DNA from: Ailurus styani
Taxonomy: Eukaryota > Chordata > Mammalia > Carnivora > Ailuridae
Assembly: GCA_002007465.1 (NCBI GenBank)
Contig: LNAC01000337.1
Location: forward strand, 677,144 to 741,143
Direction of reading: 5' to 3'
DNA: 64,000 nucleotides
In this document: positions 1 through 12,665 of the stretch, one piece after another
How the letters are laid out: the number at the start of each line of letters is the position of its first letter
How positions within the stretch are numbered: the stretch's first letter is position 1
Notes under the pieces: model-generated
What the model saw: the letters and a program-made list of their open reading frames with translations, nothing else
What the model was told of the DNA's origin: nothing
Databases searched by the model: none
Position numbers and translations under genes: made by a program

Positions 1-157
1 ACAAGAGAAGTAAATCTAGAAGGAAATGCAACAAATTGGCCATAATGACAATTTTGGGGGAGGGATCAGAGGAAAGAAAGTGTTCTTTATACAAGCCTGC
101 CTTTTTTTTTGTTTTTACAGTGAGAATGAACTATTTCTGTAAATAAGAAAAACACTA

Positions 158-377
158 GGTAGGGGCACATGGGTGGCTCAGTTGGTTAAGTGTCCGACGG
201 TTAAGTGATTTTTGGCTCGGATCACGATCTCAGGGTCATGAGATCGAGCCCCGCGTCGGGGGGCGGGGGGGGCGTCCGTGCTCAGCAGGGAGTCTAAGCT
301 TCTCTCTCTCTCTTCCTCTCCCTCTGGCCCTCCCCCTGCTCATGCTCTCTCTAGTTCTAAAATAAATAAATCTTTAA
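158..377 (+). mobile_element. CAN-SINE
   Basis: A tRNA-Lys-derived carnivoran SINE head, CT-rich body and aaataaataaatcttt tail. It is flanked by a 13-bp direct repeat aagaaaaacacta at 145-157 and 378-390. The body carries an unusual G-run (258-271). Confidence 0.93.
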
Positions 378-889
378 AAGAAAAACACTAATTATAAAGT
401 CACAAGAGAAAGAAAACTAATTATAGAATCCCAAGCACAGCGTTGTTTAAAAAAAGGAAAAGCATCCGTTTTAAACTAATGGACTGGCGTCATGGTGATA
501 ACACGTATGATTGGGCCAGACTTTCTCACGTGGAAGTCACGATGCACAGAATCGCCGTTTCATGTGCCGGAGCCTGACCCCTTAACAGCGTCGCAGAGTC
601 ATCACTGCATCTCACGAGTGGGCAGACCGGGGACAGGGACATCACAGGTGTCGGCCCAGGAGAAGGACACATGCCAAGGTGATCCTGTGTATAGACAGCA
701 CTCCTTCCCACATGGCAGCCTGCCAGGTGCCCCAGCGCGAGAGGAGCCAGGCGAGAGGGTCTGAAGAGCCAAGCCAAAGCCTCCGGTTTAGGGAAATGAA
801 CTTACGTTCATTCGTTCACTCCACAAATGCTTACCAAGTGCGTCCCCTGGGCGAGTCACTGACCGCCGCAGGTACATGGATCTAGCGGC

Positions 890-1110
890 GAGGGAGCCAG
901 ACAGGTTCCTGCCCTCGAAGAGCTTGCTCTGGTCTACGGCCAAGTGGAGAAAGGGTACCTGTCCCTCGTACCTGGGGTCGATCGGCCGTTAACAGATGAG
1001 AACATACAAGCAGCAAGGAGATGAGATGCGGGCGTTATTTGGGGCACAAGATTGGGTCAAGGCAGATGATGTGCAGCCTAACGTCCTGGGTGGAGTGGAT
1101 GATTTTCCAA
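890..1110 (+). mobile_element. Ancient interspersed repeat, family not resolved
   Basis: acaggttcctgccctcgaagagcttgc then aagattgggtcaaggc resembles the same family as 15115-15310 and 32995-33330. Fragmentary. Confidence 0.4.
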
Positions 1111-1689
1111 CAGCATGGGTGTCATTAACCAGATGCTATTCACAGCGTTTGCTCTGGGCTAAGCACACGTTTATGTAACGTTATCTCGTGGGAGCTTCTC
1201 GGGGATGAGGCAGGTACCGCTGTTATGCCCCATCTGACAAGTATGCAAACTGGGGCTCAAAGCCGTTAGTGCACGTCTTGAGGTCCTGTCCACAAGACAG
1301 CAGACTTGGTAGGCTCAGGCCTGAGGAATGCCCCAGTCTGAGCTGCGGCCACTGGGTACACTGTCTCCCTGCTCGCTCGTGTGCAGAGCACCTCGTAACG
1401 AGCTGTGGCTCCTCAAGTCTCCGGCCTGGCCTCACACTGAGGATGCGTAGACACCACCCCACCAATCCCAGCAAGCCTAGGACGTGGGTATTAGCGGCGT
1501 CCCCACTTTCCAGATGGGGCACCTTGCTTCTGTACTGGCTAGTGAGTGACCCGGGGGATTGGGACCCACAGCCGCTGGGCTCCAGCAGCCGGGAGCGTTT
1601 ACCAAGCACAGGAACTTCTCTAAGTGCTCACCTTTATCACCCTATTGACTCTTTTTCTGGAGGCAAGTTTGTTCATTTACTTTCAATGT

Positions 1690-2000
1690 TTTAATTGAGA
1701 AATTCATGTAACATAAACTAACCACTCTAAAGTACATGATTCAGGGGCATGTGGGGCGTTCAGTGTTGACAACTGTCACCTTTCTGTAGTTCCGGAACGT
1801 TTTCATCTTCCTGAGGAGAGAGCCGGTATTCACGAACTAGCCACTTCTGATTCCCGGGGCAGCCACTGGCCTGCTTTCTGTCCCGGTGGATTTATCTGGT
1901 CTGGACATTTCGTTCAGGGATAACCTGTAGTCTGTGACCTCTTGTCGCTGGCTTCTTCACTTAGCATCATGCTCTTGAGGTCACAGTTACTCCTCATGAA
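1690..2000. mobile_element. Old LINE-1 3' region fragment
   Basis: tttaattgagaaattcatgt, ttatctggtctggacatttc and cttcacttagcatcatg recall a common old mammalian L1 terminal sequence. Orientation and subfamily are not resolved. Confidence 0.55.
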
Positions 2001-2139
2001 CAATCTTCTGAAGCATTTCTATAACTTGGGACCTCCGCCTCTCATACGTCTGCTTCGTTCTCCCTGAAGCCCTCCTCCCTGGGAGACCACCATGCTTACT
2101 GTCTGCCCCTGAAGGCCCGCGATCTGTGTGGTTTGCTGC

Positions 2140-2210
2140 CTGACTGTCCGCTCCGACAACCACGGCTGGCACACAGCTGGTGCTCAATGAATGTTTGTTG
2201 ACTAAATCAC
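2140..2210 (+). mobile_element. MIR 3' end
   Basis: ctggcacacagctggtgctcaatgaatg is the tail signature of MIR/L2-type repeats. Confidence 0.55.
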
Positions 2211-4558
2211 GTTGTCCTCAAAAGCCTCACCCTCAGAACAGAGGGAGACTCTCTGAAGGGTAGGCTGGAGCTGAGGGCCCTTGGAAGGGTGGATGGGAGA
2301 ACTCACTGCCAAGGCCACGGAGAAGTACCGAGACGGACACACTGCTGAGGAAGGTGGTCACGCAGGGCAGAGGGGGTGGGACTGGCATTCGCCATCTTTT
2401 CATTCCTTCCATGACCTATGTCCTCTCCTTCCTTCGCTTGCATCATTGACACTCGGGTGAGTTCTGGCGCTGCGGGCAGGCTCCTGTCTGTCCCCTCTGC
2501 GGCTAGCCTGTCCTCCGCTCCTCTCGGGGCCTTGACGGGCCTCCAGCCCCATCATTTCTTCCAAGCGTCTTTCTCTCCAGCGTGCAGCTGCAGGGGCCCT
2601 ACTGGAGACATCTGTGCAGTTCTCCCGGCACAATTCAGAGGACTTTCCAGAACATTCCATCTCAGGGAAATTCTTGCTGAGCTACAGTCCAAAAGGCCAC
2701 TCTCTCTTCTCAAATTGCTGGGTACGATGGGAAGTTCTTACTTTGTGGGCCGGCAAAGACATAGATTCGGGTTCCACCACATCAAAGAGACTCCCCCTGG
2801 TAAACCCCACGGTGACAGTCCCACCCCCAGGTGAGCAGCTTCCTCAGACCCCAGACCCTCCCAGATCTGCCCCTCCCTTCCAGCTGCATCCAGAGACGCT
2901 TTACTAATGCAGTTAGGTTCAAACTGCACCCCGGACTTGACTGACTGCCATTGGAGGACACTGTCCTGGGAGGCCTCACCCAAAGGCCAGCCCTGCGGCG
3001 GTGCCAAGAGAAGACTCCCCTAATTGCCTACTGAAAACAAACCCAGGGTTAAACTGTTTATCTGGGTAGGCTCCTGGGTTAAACTTCCTAATGATCCTAC
3101 CTAGGAGGTGAAACCTGAGTTTCTAGATAAAGCTTTTCCACGTCCTTGGCTGGGGACACAGGCCTGCAATTTAAAACTTCTGGGTTTGGATAGTTGTCTA
3201 TGAATTAAATCTGTTATTCGAGTCCAGAAGCCTACCAGTTCTGCGGAAATCTACCCCGACGGCAGCTCTCGCAGTGATGCCCTGCCCAGGCTCTGGGGCT
3301 GACGCGTGCCAAGACCATGAACGCAGGGCTGAGAGGGGCTCGCGTGGGGGCTGGGAGAGCATTTGGGAGTGCAGCTGTGAGCCCTTCCCCACGGGCCTTC
3401 CCCAGTGTGGAACCTGCCACCTCGCCCTCCTCCCGTGCTGCTTTGGATCCTGTCCGTGGACTCCTGCGGAAATGTCCTGCTCCCCGCCGAGGCCCCAGGA
3501 TCTGGGCCAGTGGCCGGCAATGAGCAGCCCACAACTGTACTCGTGGAAGAGACAAAGCGGCATGTGAGTCCCTCCCTCGTTTCTAGGACTGGGCTCCCAG
3601 CCTCCTGCTCCACATCATTCCCGTGAGGAAGGAGCCAGTATTATTCTTCTCTTTTAGCCATGAGGAGGTAAAGTCACCTGCAAAGTCTCCCCCCCCAACG
3701 CAATGTTCTTGTGCTAACCCTCTTACCCCCCAACCTCTCTTCATCTTGCACCTGCACTGCGGAGACCCCGCCAGCGGGCGAACAGACCCCACAGGACAGG
3801 ATGGGAGCTTGGAGGGCAGCAGGCGCTGCCCCTTGCCTGGCCCCCGTGGTGCCAGAAATTCTACCCGGGAAGGGCTTGGGGCTGTGGCCTGGCTGGAAGT
3901 GCTCCTGGGTGTGTGCACAGAGTTGCTGGTGGCTTGGAACTCACAGAGGGAAGGGGCTCAAAGCATCCTGGAGTCCAACCCAGGTGTGCTCCTCCTTGGA
4001 AGGGAAGCACCTTCCGTGGACTCCAGGACAAGTAGCTTCCTTCCAGGAGGAGAGGCGGTGACCCCGGGTCAGGGGGCCCATCCGAATGGAATAACCAGCC
4101 TGGGTGAGTGCAGCTGAGAAGGGCTCCTCTCTCTCAAGGACCCACCAAGGGCACACTCGGCACCCTGAGGACCCACCCAGGTCAGCACAAAATTGGGGAA
4201 GGGGGAAGCAAGGATACAGATGCGTCTCTCCGGCACCTGCTTCGGGAGGGCGGAAGGCAGGGGTCGGGGAAACGGGTAGCACGGAGCAGATTACGTTCTG
4301 TGACGTTTCTGCAGGACCTGGGCCCGGAGCAGGCACGAAGATGTATTTCGGTTCAAAAGAGCGATGGCTATTTGCATCCCATTCTCTTTGAGCGGAACAG
4401 CAGATACAAAGGGGGCCCCAGGAGGGCACGAGGTCTGCTCACTGCCATTCGAGCTGGGTCCAAGGTGACAGGAGGGGCGCGACAGCAGAGGCGGCGGCAC
4501 CGGCTCCCTCCATCTGCACCAACCCACCCCCTGCAAACGATTACGTTTTCCTGCAAGC

Positions 4559-4632
4559 ATGCAAATGAGGCAACCGCGTGGGCCACTCCCTCTCCCTGAT
4601 TGGACGCGGAGTGTGTCACTGGCCCCGCCCCC
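4559..4632 (+). promoter_or_regulatory. Octamer - NF-Y - GC-box cluster
   Basis: Octamer atgcaaat (4559-4566), inverted CCAAT ctgattgg (4596-4603) and GC box ggccccgccccc (4621-4632) lie within 75 bp, a classic proximal-promoter set. No TATA box or recognisable gene follows. Confidence 0.4.
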
Positions 4633-5032
4633 TTCACTGAGCAGGTTCCCTTCTCGGGTCAAGCCTTGACCTGGGTCACCCCTGCCAGGGCATCCCCTCA
4701 GGGACCGGTCCACACGGGAACCAAACGCAGCTTTTCCTCTCCCTCCGCAGCCACAGCTGACATCAGGGTCCGACAGGCTCCAATTCGATTCTGCCTTTCT
4801 CCCCCCACTTACGGAAACGGGCCTTATGGCCAAAACAGTACCACTGACCCGATTAGCGTTCCTTGCTGATATTTTTATCAGCATCTGCCCTTCCTTCGGC
4901 TGACAGGAGCCAGCACTCGCGGTCCTGCCAGGATCTTTGGATTACAACCTGGTTGTCTGAAATATTTAACAGGTTTTCCTATTTTCCATGTGTCAGGGAG
5001 CTGAGAGGCCACGGTGTGCCCTCGATTGTTAT

Positions 5033-5052
5033 CTTGTGTGTGTGTGTGTGTG
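5033..5052 (+). repeat. (TG)n short microsatellite
   Basis: About nine tg units followed by a G-run. Confidence 0.9.
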
Positions 5053-6039
5053 GGGGTGTCTTACTGGTGTCGAGCCCGACGGCCAGCGTCCTGCATCCCC
5101 GTCTGAACAGAGACCTGGTGGGAGGGACAGCAGGCGGCGGGACCACGGTCCCACTCATCTGGGCATCTCCGGAGCCCGTGCCGTGTGCACGGAACACCCA
5201 TCCTAGGGTGACCCACAGTTCGCTGAGTGACTGCACGACCTTCCTGTTTGCTGAGATCCACAGACCCCCCCGCTGTGGTGGCAGCAGCCCCGGGGACGGC
5301 TGCAGAGGAGCAGGCCCCGGCAGACAGAGCCCGGAGCACGTCAGCTCTGTGGACGGAATGGCCTCCGACCAAGGATGGGCTCCAGCGCTCGAAGATCGCC
5401 AAGGAGGGAGGTTCATTCCTCAGTCTCCTGTGGCTTCTTCTCTCGTGGCCGCCGCTACAGACACGACAGAAGCTCTTTTTGTCCAGACTCCTCCTGGGCC
5501 GTTTAAATTGTTCCCCTTTGTGAAATTTCTTCTCATAGGAAACACCAAAGCAGCGGCTTGCTCCTGCTCAGAGAAGAATGACCCTCCCAAGAAGAAGCTC
5601 CCGGGTTCTAAAGAGAGAGCGTGCAGGCCGGCAGCTGAAGCCAACTGCCTCCCTTCACAGCTACACCAGGATGATGTGCACACACCGTGTCTCCTAGAGG
5701 GGTCCTCAGGGTGCGGAGCTCGGCTCCCAAAAGCAGAGCAGGGGTTAGGGGGAGGGGGCAGCCTGAAACCTACAAAACTGTTTAAGTAAATGATTTGCAT
5801 ACTTTAAAGCTTTCACCGTTCTTGGTAACAAGTTCCTTTCAGGCCCCCTCTCCACCAACCACGAATCACGTCTTGCCACATGGAAGATGGGGCGGGTGGG
5901 GACCAGCTGGCAGGGGCCACAGTCCAAAATGTAAATCGAACCTCAACCACCCCGCCCAACCAGACTCGCGGGCACCCTGCTGACGCTGACTTCCCAAATC
6001 CTGCTGGCCAGCCAGTGATGATCATCTCCTCCTTGGAGC

Positions 6040-6200
6040 TTCTGTACACATCAGACACGCATCACCTAATTTATTTCCCATCACACCCACACCACGGTCA
6101 CCATGTCCACTCTGTATGGTAGGTACGTGACCTGCCCAAGGTCCCATAAATAGCAAAGCAGGATTTGAACCTGGTCAGTCTGGGCCCCTAACTACTGTAC
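6040..6200 (+). mobile_element. MIR fragment
   Basis: cctgcccaaggtcccataaat and gcaggatttgaacctggtc are the MIR core and following segment. Confidence 0.7.
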
Positions 6201-7055
6201 CTCGTGTGCGTGGGGGGAGGGCAGGGGATCCTTCTTATCCACACGGCTGCCAGCCCCAGGGACCACAAGAGATCAGGGGTTTCGAAGCAAGTTCTCCACC
6301 CAGGCAGCCTCCCCTGCAAATCCTGGTGCACGGCTAGCTGCTAGTGGGCTGACTCAGGGCTGGGCTCCACCGCGTCCAGATAGGCCAGTTGGACCCAATC
6401 CCCAGCCAGCTGCCCCTCGATGCAGATATCTGGAGGGCAAACAGCTCAGGGCCTGGCATGATGCAGTTACCCAAGGCGGGGCAGCCCTGCGTGCATGTAC
6501 TCATCAAATCAACGTCTGCACACCCATAAAATGGCTCACTCAAGATCATTACCAGCTCTACACACATAACTCACCAGATTGGTATCTGGAGAGTTCTGCC
6601 TGGCTGATTTTCTCTGTTCTCCTAACTACTCCACAACTAAATGTTTCACAGAGCCATTTCCTCCCCCAAATATTTATGTTCTCAAATGTTTATTAGCCTC
6701 TCTATCATGATCAAGATTTTATGAGCACTCTATACCAACTGTGAACTAAATACATAATTTCGGATCCATCAAATTCCAGTTCGGTGCTCCATTTGTCTCT
6801 GTGACACTGTAGCAGTTGCTGTGGGCACCAAGCAAGTGACAGCTGATGACGTGTCCAGGGGCAGCCGAACTGACTGACATACTACCACGGGCAGGAGAGA
6901 AATGGTGGGAGGGTTCCGGAGCAAAAGGCAAAACTAAGGAGGGCCTCCCTGCCTTCCATCTTCCTTCCCCAAAGAGGCCGTCTCTAACCCACCATCTCTG
7001 GGGCAGAAGGACCCACCATATGAGAAGTTAGATAAGTAAGAGGGAAGGCTGCCTT

Positions 7056-7268
7056 GGGACGCCTGGGTGGCTCAGTCAGTTAAGCACCCGACGCTTGATT
7101 TTGGCTCAGGTCATGATCTCAGGGCTGTGGAATCAAGCCCTACACTGGGCTCTGTGCTCAGCAGGGAGTCTGCTTGAGATTCTCTCTCTCCCTCCCCCTC
7201 CGCCCCTCCCCACACCCATTTTCTCTCTCTTTCTCACTGCAAAATAAATAAATAAATCTTTTTTAAAA
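7056..7268 (+). mobile_element. CAN-SINE
   Basis: Head gacgcctgggtggctcag, central catgatctcaggg and a tail with aaataaataaataaatc. It is directly followed by a second copy in the same orientation. Confidence 0.93.
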
Positions 7269-7278
7269 AAGAAGAAGA

Positions 7279-7483
7279 GGGGCGCCTGGGTGGCTCAGTC
7301 AGTTAAGCAGCTGCCTTCGGTGCAGGTCATGATCCCAGAGTCCTGGGATCGAGTCCCGCATCAGGCTCCTTGCTCAACAGGGAGCCTGCTTCTCCCTGTG
7401 CCTGCCACTTCCCCTGTTCGCGCTCTCTCTCTCTTTCTCTCTCTCCCTCCCAGACAAATAAATGAATAATATCTTAAAAGAAG
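7279..7483 (+). mobile_element. CAN-SINE, tandem neighbour
   Basis: A second SINE head begins at gaggggcgcctgggtgg, about 10 bp after the A-tail of the first. Its own tail passes into a GGA-rich purine tract (7484-7531). Confidence 0.93.
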
Positions 7484-7531
7484 AAGGAGGAGGAGGAGGA
7501 AGAGGGGGAGGAGGGGGAGGAGGAGAAGAAA
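7484..7531 (+). repeat. (GGA)n purine tract
   Basis: A repeated gga/gag run at the 3' end of a SINE tail, probably a tail that expanded as a microsatellite. Confidence 0.85.
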
Positions 7532-8879
7532 GACTGCCTTGTCCTCTGATGGGCAGAGTCCCAACTCTTACTGAACCACAGGGCTGTGCCTGGGGGCCTC
7601 CTCTGCCAAATACAGAGGGAAGAGCAGTTCACCGAGCCTATAACAAAAACAGTCTATTCTCAAATCTACCCACACTCCCTCAGGGGACCTAATAGTGACT
7701 TCACACCGTGTATGCTATCAATTCTGCTTTGCAAATGAAGGAAGGTGAAGTGACCAGGAGGAGGTGGAGCTAGCCCCTGTCTCTGGGCCTTTGCCCTTCT
7801 GTTCCCTCTGCTTCTTCTGAACTACTCACAGCAGCTTCGCACGCACCCGTGGGGCCTCAGAGCTCAGCAAAGCAGTCTGTGTTATAACCTACTTGTTGAC
7901 TGTTCATCTCCCCCTCTAGAGCAGGGCTCTTCCCCAGAGGCTAAGCTGCTGTCTTGCTCACTGTCCCAGCACATAGTATGTGCTCATTAAGCAACTGCCA
8001 ACAGACGCCAATTCACAAACTCGTCTCTTTGACTCCAAAGCTCATGCCTTTAACACTAAACCTACTTTTTCTAGAAAATGCCATGGCACTGCCAGCCAGC
8101 AGCTGATCCCTGGGGAACTGAGTGGACCTGCTTCCAGATGAGGCTTGATGTCCATGCTCTTCCCAGATGCATATCTGCTTTCACAAAGGATGAGGGATCC
8201 TGGCATGCTTCTCCCACTCGGTCGCAGGAGGGGCGGCCTGAGAGCTGAGGGCAGAGTGTCCCAGTACTTGTCTTCCTAAAGGTTAAATGTCTGGGACCCA
8301 CCCCATCGCAAGGCAGCTCTTCCTGTTCTATGTGGCAGAGGTGCTGAGATTAGCTTCCAGCCTCTTCAGGAGGCAGCTCGGGTCTTTCGAGAAAGGCTTT
8401 CTTTCATGATTGGCCTTTATGTTCATTCATAAGCCTGTCATGTTTGAGTTGTGGTTCAAAGCTAAAAATGGAAATAATTGTCATTACTTACCTACTCTAC
8501 ATATAAATTAGAAAGTAACCACTATGGGCAATACAACCATTCCTAAAAGGAAACATTTAGGCATATGTTAAATCCATTATTGATCCTAAGAAAAACATAT
8601 GCTCCCTAAAACTTTGGTTACATGGTGTCAAGCATTTCCCACAGCTTGAGCAGGTATGTGGTTCACTGAACTGTACCTGAACTTGGGCAACTCCAGAGCC
8701 ACCATCCATGTGGCTGTCTAGGTGCCCCCTGGAGTCCCAAACTAAAGGAAGCCTTTGTTGCCTGGGTGGCCTCGCTGTTCCCAAAGCACACACCGCTTTC
8801 GGTCATACAATCTTTCGTCTCCACCAGTAAATTAAGACCTCTCGAGCACTTTGGTTGTGCCCACTGAAAATAAAAATGC

Positions 8880-9330
8880 AACTATGGTTCAGCAGTGCCA
8901 CTTCTAGGATTTTACTCTGTAGGGAGAATTTTCTGAATATGCAGAGCCCTACATACATTTACTCTGCAAAGTGAAAGAAAGAAAACAATCTAAATGGTTT
9001 TCAGCAGGGACCCGGTTAAAGAAATGACTCATAGTCACAGGCTGGAAAACCACATGGCCATTAAAAAGAATGAGGAGGACTATATGAAAAAAATCTCCAG
9101 ATATAGCATTTAGAGAAAAGACAGTAAGTAGAGCGTGTAGTATGTCTCCATATATAGAAAATAAAAGCTTATATTTATCTCTTACCTATTGATGCAGAGA
9201 AATTTTCTAGAATACCCAATAAACTAATGAACAGTGGTTGCTTTTAGGGAAGGGAGTAGAGGTCTGGGATGAAAAGAAAACTTAATATTTCCCCCATTTT
9301 TATTCTTGACACATTTTGATATATAAAAAT
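8880..9330 (+). mobile_element. Old LINE-1 3' fragment
   Basis: Matches the remembered pattern of old mammalian L1 3' ends: cagcagtgccacttctagg, catggccattaaaaagaatg, aacagtggttgcttttaggg. The reading frame is destroyed. Confidence 0.7.
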
Positions 9331-9339
9331 TAGTTATGT

Positions 9340-9539
9340 GGGGCGCCTGGGTGGCTCAGTTGTTAAAGCATCTGCCTTCAGCTCAGGTCATGATCCCAGG
9401 GTCCTGGGATCGAGCCCCGCATCGGGCTCTCTGCTCGGCAGGAAGCCTGCTTCTCTCTCTCCCACTCCCCCTGCTCGCGTTCCTCCTCTCGCTGTGTCTC
9501 TCTCCGTCAAATAAATAAATAAAATCTTAAAAAAAAATA
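9340..9539 (+). mobile_element. CAN-SINE
   Basis: A full SINE from gggcgcctgggtggctcag to aaataaaatctt plus oligo-A. A short duplication agttatgt lies at 9332-9339 and 9540-9547. Confidence 0.93.
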
Positions 9540-9554
9540 AGTTATGTAACATAT

Positions 9555-9765
9555 AGGATGGGGAAAGAGACAAACCATAAGAGACTCCTAATCTTACAAA
9601 ACAAACTGAAGGTTACTGGGGGGTGGGAGGGTGGGGATAGGGTGGATGGGTTATGGACATTGGAAAGGGTTTGTGCTTTGGTGAGTGCTGTGAAAGGTGT
9701 AAGCCTGATGATTCACAGACCTGTACCCCTGGGGCACAAAATAATAATTTTTAAAAAAAGGTAAA
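9555..9765 (+). mobile_element. Carnivoran LINE-1 3' end
   Basis: 3'-UTR-type sequence of a carnivoran LINE-1: gagactcctaatctta, a G-rich tract, tgggttatggacattgg, cacagacctgtacccctg, then an A-rich tail. Only the last ~210 bp are present. Confidence 0.85.
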
Positions 9766-9951
9766 AATGCTAAAAAAAACCCCCACAAACATAGTCATTT
9801 GGTCCACAAATATTTGTTGAGCACCTACTCTGTACTGACATGACTATTTTAGGAGCTTGAAATATACCAGTGAATAAAACGAGGATTGCGTTCTTAAAAA
9901 AAACTTCTATCTGGGTAGGAACATTCTTACATATGTTAAAACCAACCTCAT

Positions 9952-10165
9952 GGGGCACCTGGGTGGCTCAGATAGTTAAGCACCTAACTCTTGGTTTTGG
10001 CTCAGGTCATGACCTCAGGGTTCTGAGATCGAGCCCCCCCCATCAGGCTCCACGCTCAGCACAGAGCCTTCTTGAGATTCTCTCCCTCTCCCTCTGCCCC
10101 TCCCGCCCCCACTTGTGTTCTCTCTCTCTCTCAAATAAATAAATAAATTCTTAAAAAAAAAAAAA
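9952..10165 (+). mobile_element. CAN-SINE
   Basis: A head with gcacctgggtggctcag, a CT-rich middle and a tail aaataaataaataaattc plus poly-A. Confidence 0.92.
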
Positions 10166-11059
10166 CCATGAACCCACCTAAGAAATGCATCACTCCAGTA
10201 CTGATGAAATGTCCTAGATGTTACTAATCAACCCCATCTCTCTGTCTATTCTGCTACCAAAGAATACCGCCATCATGAATTATTAAAGATGCATAAGGGT
10301 ACCTAAACAATGCATTGCTTCATTTGCTTGTTTTGGTCTTGTGTGAAATCTGTTGCTCTTCTATTTGCACTCAGAATTGTTTTTCTAAGTTTCCTCCACA
10401 TTGATATGCACAGCTGTGGCCCATCCCCTTCCGCTGCTTCATAGTGCAGAGCTTCGGGGCTTGCTGCAGTCCACCCAGGATCTTCTTCACTCTTGCAAAG
10501 GTGGTTTGCTATGACACGGCCGCCACGAGCGTTCGTATGCAGGAGAGTTTGAGGGAGGGGAAGGTCTCACTGTTAGGATTCAATCCATGTAATAGTTACA
10601 GGGCCATTTGGGTTTTCTATTTCTTCTTCTGTCAACACTGGCAAGACCTTCCTCACCCTCCACCACCCCCCTGTGAATTTATCCATCTTGTCTATGTTTC
10701 CAGATTTATGGTCATAATGTTGTCCATAATATTTCATATTTATGGTTATGTCCCCTTTTTATGTCAAATGTTGTTTCTCTGCACCTTCTCTGTCTTGCTA
10801 GAGGTATGTCGATTTCATTGATTTGGTCAAACAACAAATTTTGGCTCTGTTGTCACTTTGTTTTCTACATTCCTAATTTCTACTCCTATGGTCTCTTTCC
10901 TGCCACTTTGGTGTTTATTATCTTTCTAACCTAAGTCAGAGGCCTAGATGATTAATTTTCAGTTGTTCTTCTCTTGAGATTTCTTTTTCACTGCCTATCC
11001 ACTGATACTCCTTCAATTGTGACTCCTTTCAGTTAAAAATTAAATTAACTTTTTAATTG

Positions 11060-11397
11060 AAGACCCTATGGCCTAGCAATGCCATTTCTTGAATTTTTCC
11101 CAAGACAAAAACAAACAGACAATGATTGTGTCTGCTGCTTGTTGCTGTATTATTTGTAACAGAAAAAAACCCCTGGAAACAACTGTCTGCCAAACAGAGG
11201 GCATTTAAATACATTATGATACATCTGACTATGTAACAGTGTATATAAACTGTTACTATGTAATAGCCTGTAAAATGTATACTTTACATTTAATGAGTTG
11301 TAGCTTTATGTAATGATAGAGAAACATGTCCACAATATCTAATTAAGTGAAACAGCAAGTTACATATAGATGTATACCTGATTTTACTTTTTGTTTA
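11060..11397 (+). mobile_element. Old LINE-1 3' fragment
   Basis: agcaatgccatttcttgaat, tgctgtattatttgtaacag and ggcatttaaatacattatga follow the old L1 ORF2/3'UTR order. It ends at an antisense SINE. Confidence 0.7.
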
Positions 11398-11407
11398 AAA
11401 AATTCTT

Positions 11408-11594
11408 TTCTTTTAAGCTTTTATGTATTTGTTCGAGAAAGAGAGAGAGCACAAGTGGGGGCAGGGGGAGCAGCAGAGGGAGAAGCAGACTCCCCCCTGA
11501 CTGGGGAGCCTGATGTGGGGCTCGATCCCAGGACCCTGAGTTCACAACCTGGGCCAAAGGCTGACACTTAACCAACCGAGCCACCCAGGCGCCC
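11408..11594 (-). mobile_element. CAN-SINE, antisense
   Basis: The reverse complement of the SINE, ending gagccacccaggcgcc. It is flanked by aaaaattctt at 11398-11407 and 11595-11604. It sits at the 3' end of an old LINE-1 fragment. Confidence 0.92.
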
Positions 11595-12410
11595 AAAAAT
11601 TCTTGTTTTAAAATTCAACGGAGAGCAACCTGGATTTTAGTCCAGCCATACAGCACTTCCATGACTCCTTAGTTGGTTCAATCACCTAAGGTGTGAGCAA
11701 AGTGCAGTCTCTGCCTCACAGAGAAGAAATACAGGCCGGTCTGCAAATGCCACGAGGGAGAAGTTAGGGGCTGGGAGCACATGGGAGGGGCTCCAGGCAA
11801 GTCCCCCCCGGGAGATAACATGCAAGAGCTCAGCACACGGTCCACAGGGGCTCAGGGAAGGGTGGAAGAGGCAGAGCAGTTCTGGGGGCAAGAGATGCTG
11901 GGGGCCCCCACCCCACCCCACCAGTCCCTGCCCTGGATGTGAGTGCCAGATTCCCAGCCTCTCTGAGCCCCCATTCTACGGGGGTAAAACACGGGACCTG
12001 AACCGGTGATCTCCAAGGACTCTGCAAGTCTGAGATTCTCTGCTGACATTCACTAACTGCAGGGGTGACACCATGCTGAGTCCGAAACCCCTGGGGGAAG
12101 TTGGGAGCCTCCAGCCAAGTGGAACCCACCCCGTGAACACTCGCTCCGGAGACACTCTGTAAGTATGAGTGGAACGAATGGAAGAGAGAATAAATGATAA
12201 AGAGGAGGAAATGTGCCGGGAGTACCTAATGGAAGGGCCTGAGCAAGATTCGGCAGGAAGACCTTTCTAGAATGGTTCTTCAAGGAGATCATGAGCTTGC
12301 CTCTAACACGGCCAAGTGCTGGGAAGAAAAATCAGCAGACAGGGCCCCCGTCTCCCATTTGTGACAAAGCCGAGCCTTTCTGCCCACTGCCACTCGCCAC
12401 TCCCGCTAGG

Positions 12411-12665
12411 TAATCAGATCGCTGTTAATTAATAAAGTTGTCAGGTGGACCATCCTCTCTGGTCATGAGTATCCTTCCAGAAAGAGAATCCTGCCGTCGC
12501 CACCCCATCCGTCCCTCGGCTGGCGGCTCAATTAACTTAATGCTATGCAAATGAGAGGCTCTTCTCATCATTAGCTTATAGTGCACAAATGTTAATCGCA
12601 TAATTGGGCCTTCAACAGGGTAATTAGACACGATTTCGTCCATTAGTCTTACAAGGCTAATTATT
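12411..12665. promoter_or_regulatory. Candidate conserved enhancer, POU/homeobox motif rich
   Basis: Unique sequence with gttaattaataaag (12423), caattaac, octamer atgcaaat (12544-12551), catcattagc, ggtaattagac and ctaattattgttg. The high density of TAAT cores and the octamer in a repeat-free block within GC-rich surroundings is typical of developmental enhancers. Confidence 0.45.

Noticed and set aside
940..1010. Minus-strand gatcgaccccag|gtacga, resembling an AK8 RIDP exon end
   Set aside because: Upstream codons do not match AK8, there is no acceptor, and it lies in an ancient repeat.
4863..5789. 308-codon open frame on the plus strand
   Set aside because: No domain, no splice or Kozak context, composition like translated intron, and it overlaps a (TG)n repeat.
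7058..7140. tRNA-like sequence
   Set aside because: SINE heads are tRNA-Lys-derived with A/B-box remnants; no copy keeps an intact tRNA with flanks of a real gene.
7361..7564. Leu-rich frame looking like a membrane protein
   Set aside because: The Leu run is the antisense of the GGA microsatellite following a SINE.
9336..10142. Recurring short peptides such as WVAQLLKHL and WVAQIVKHL in several open frames
   Set aside because: These are translations of the CAN-SINE head in one frame, found at many SINEs; not genes.
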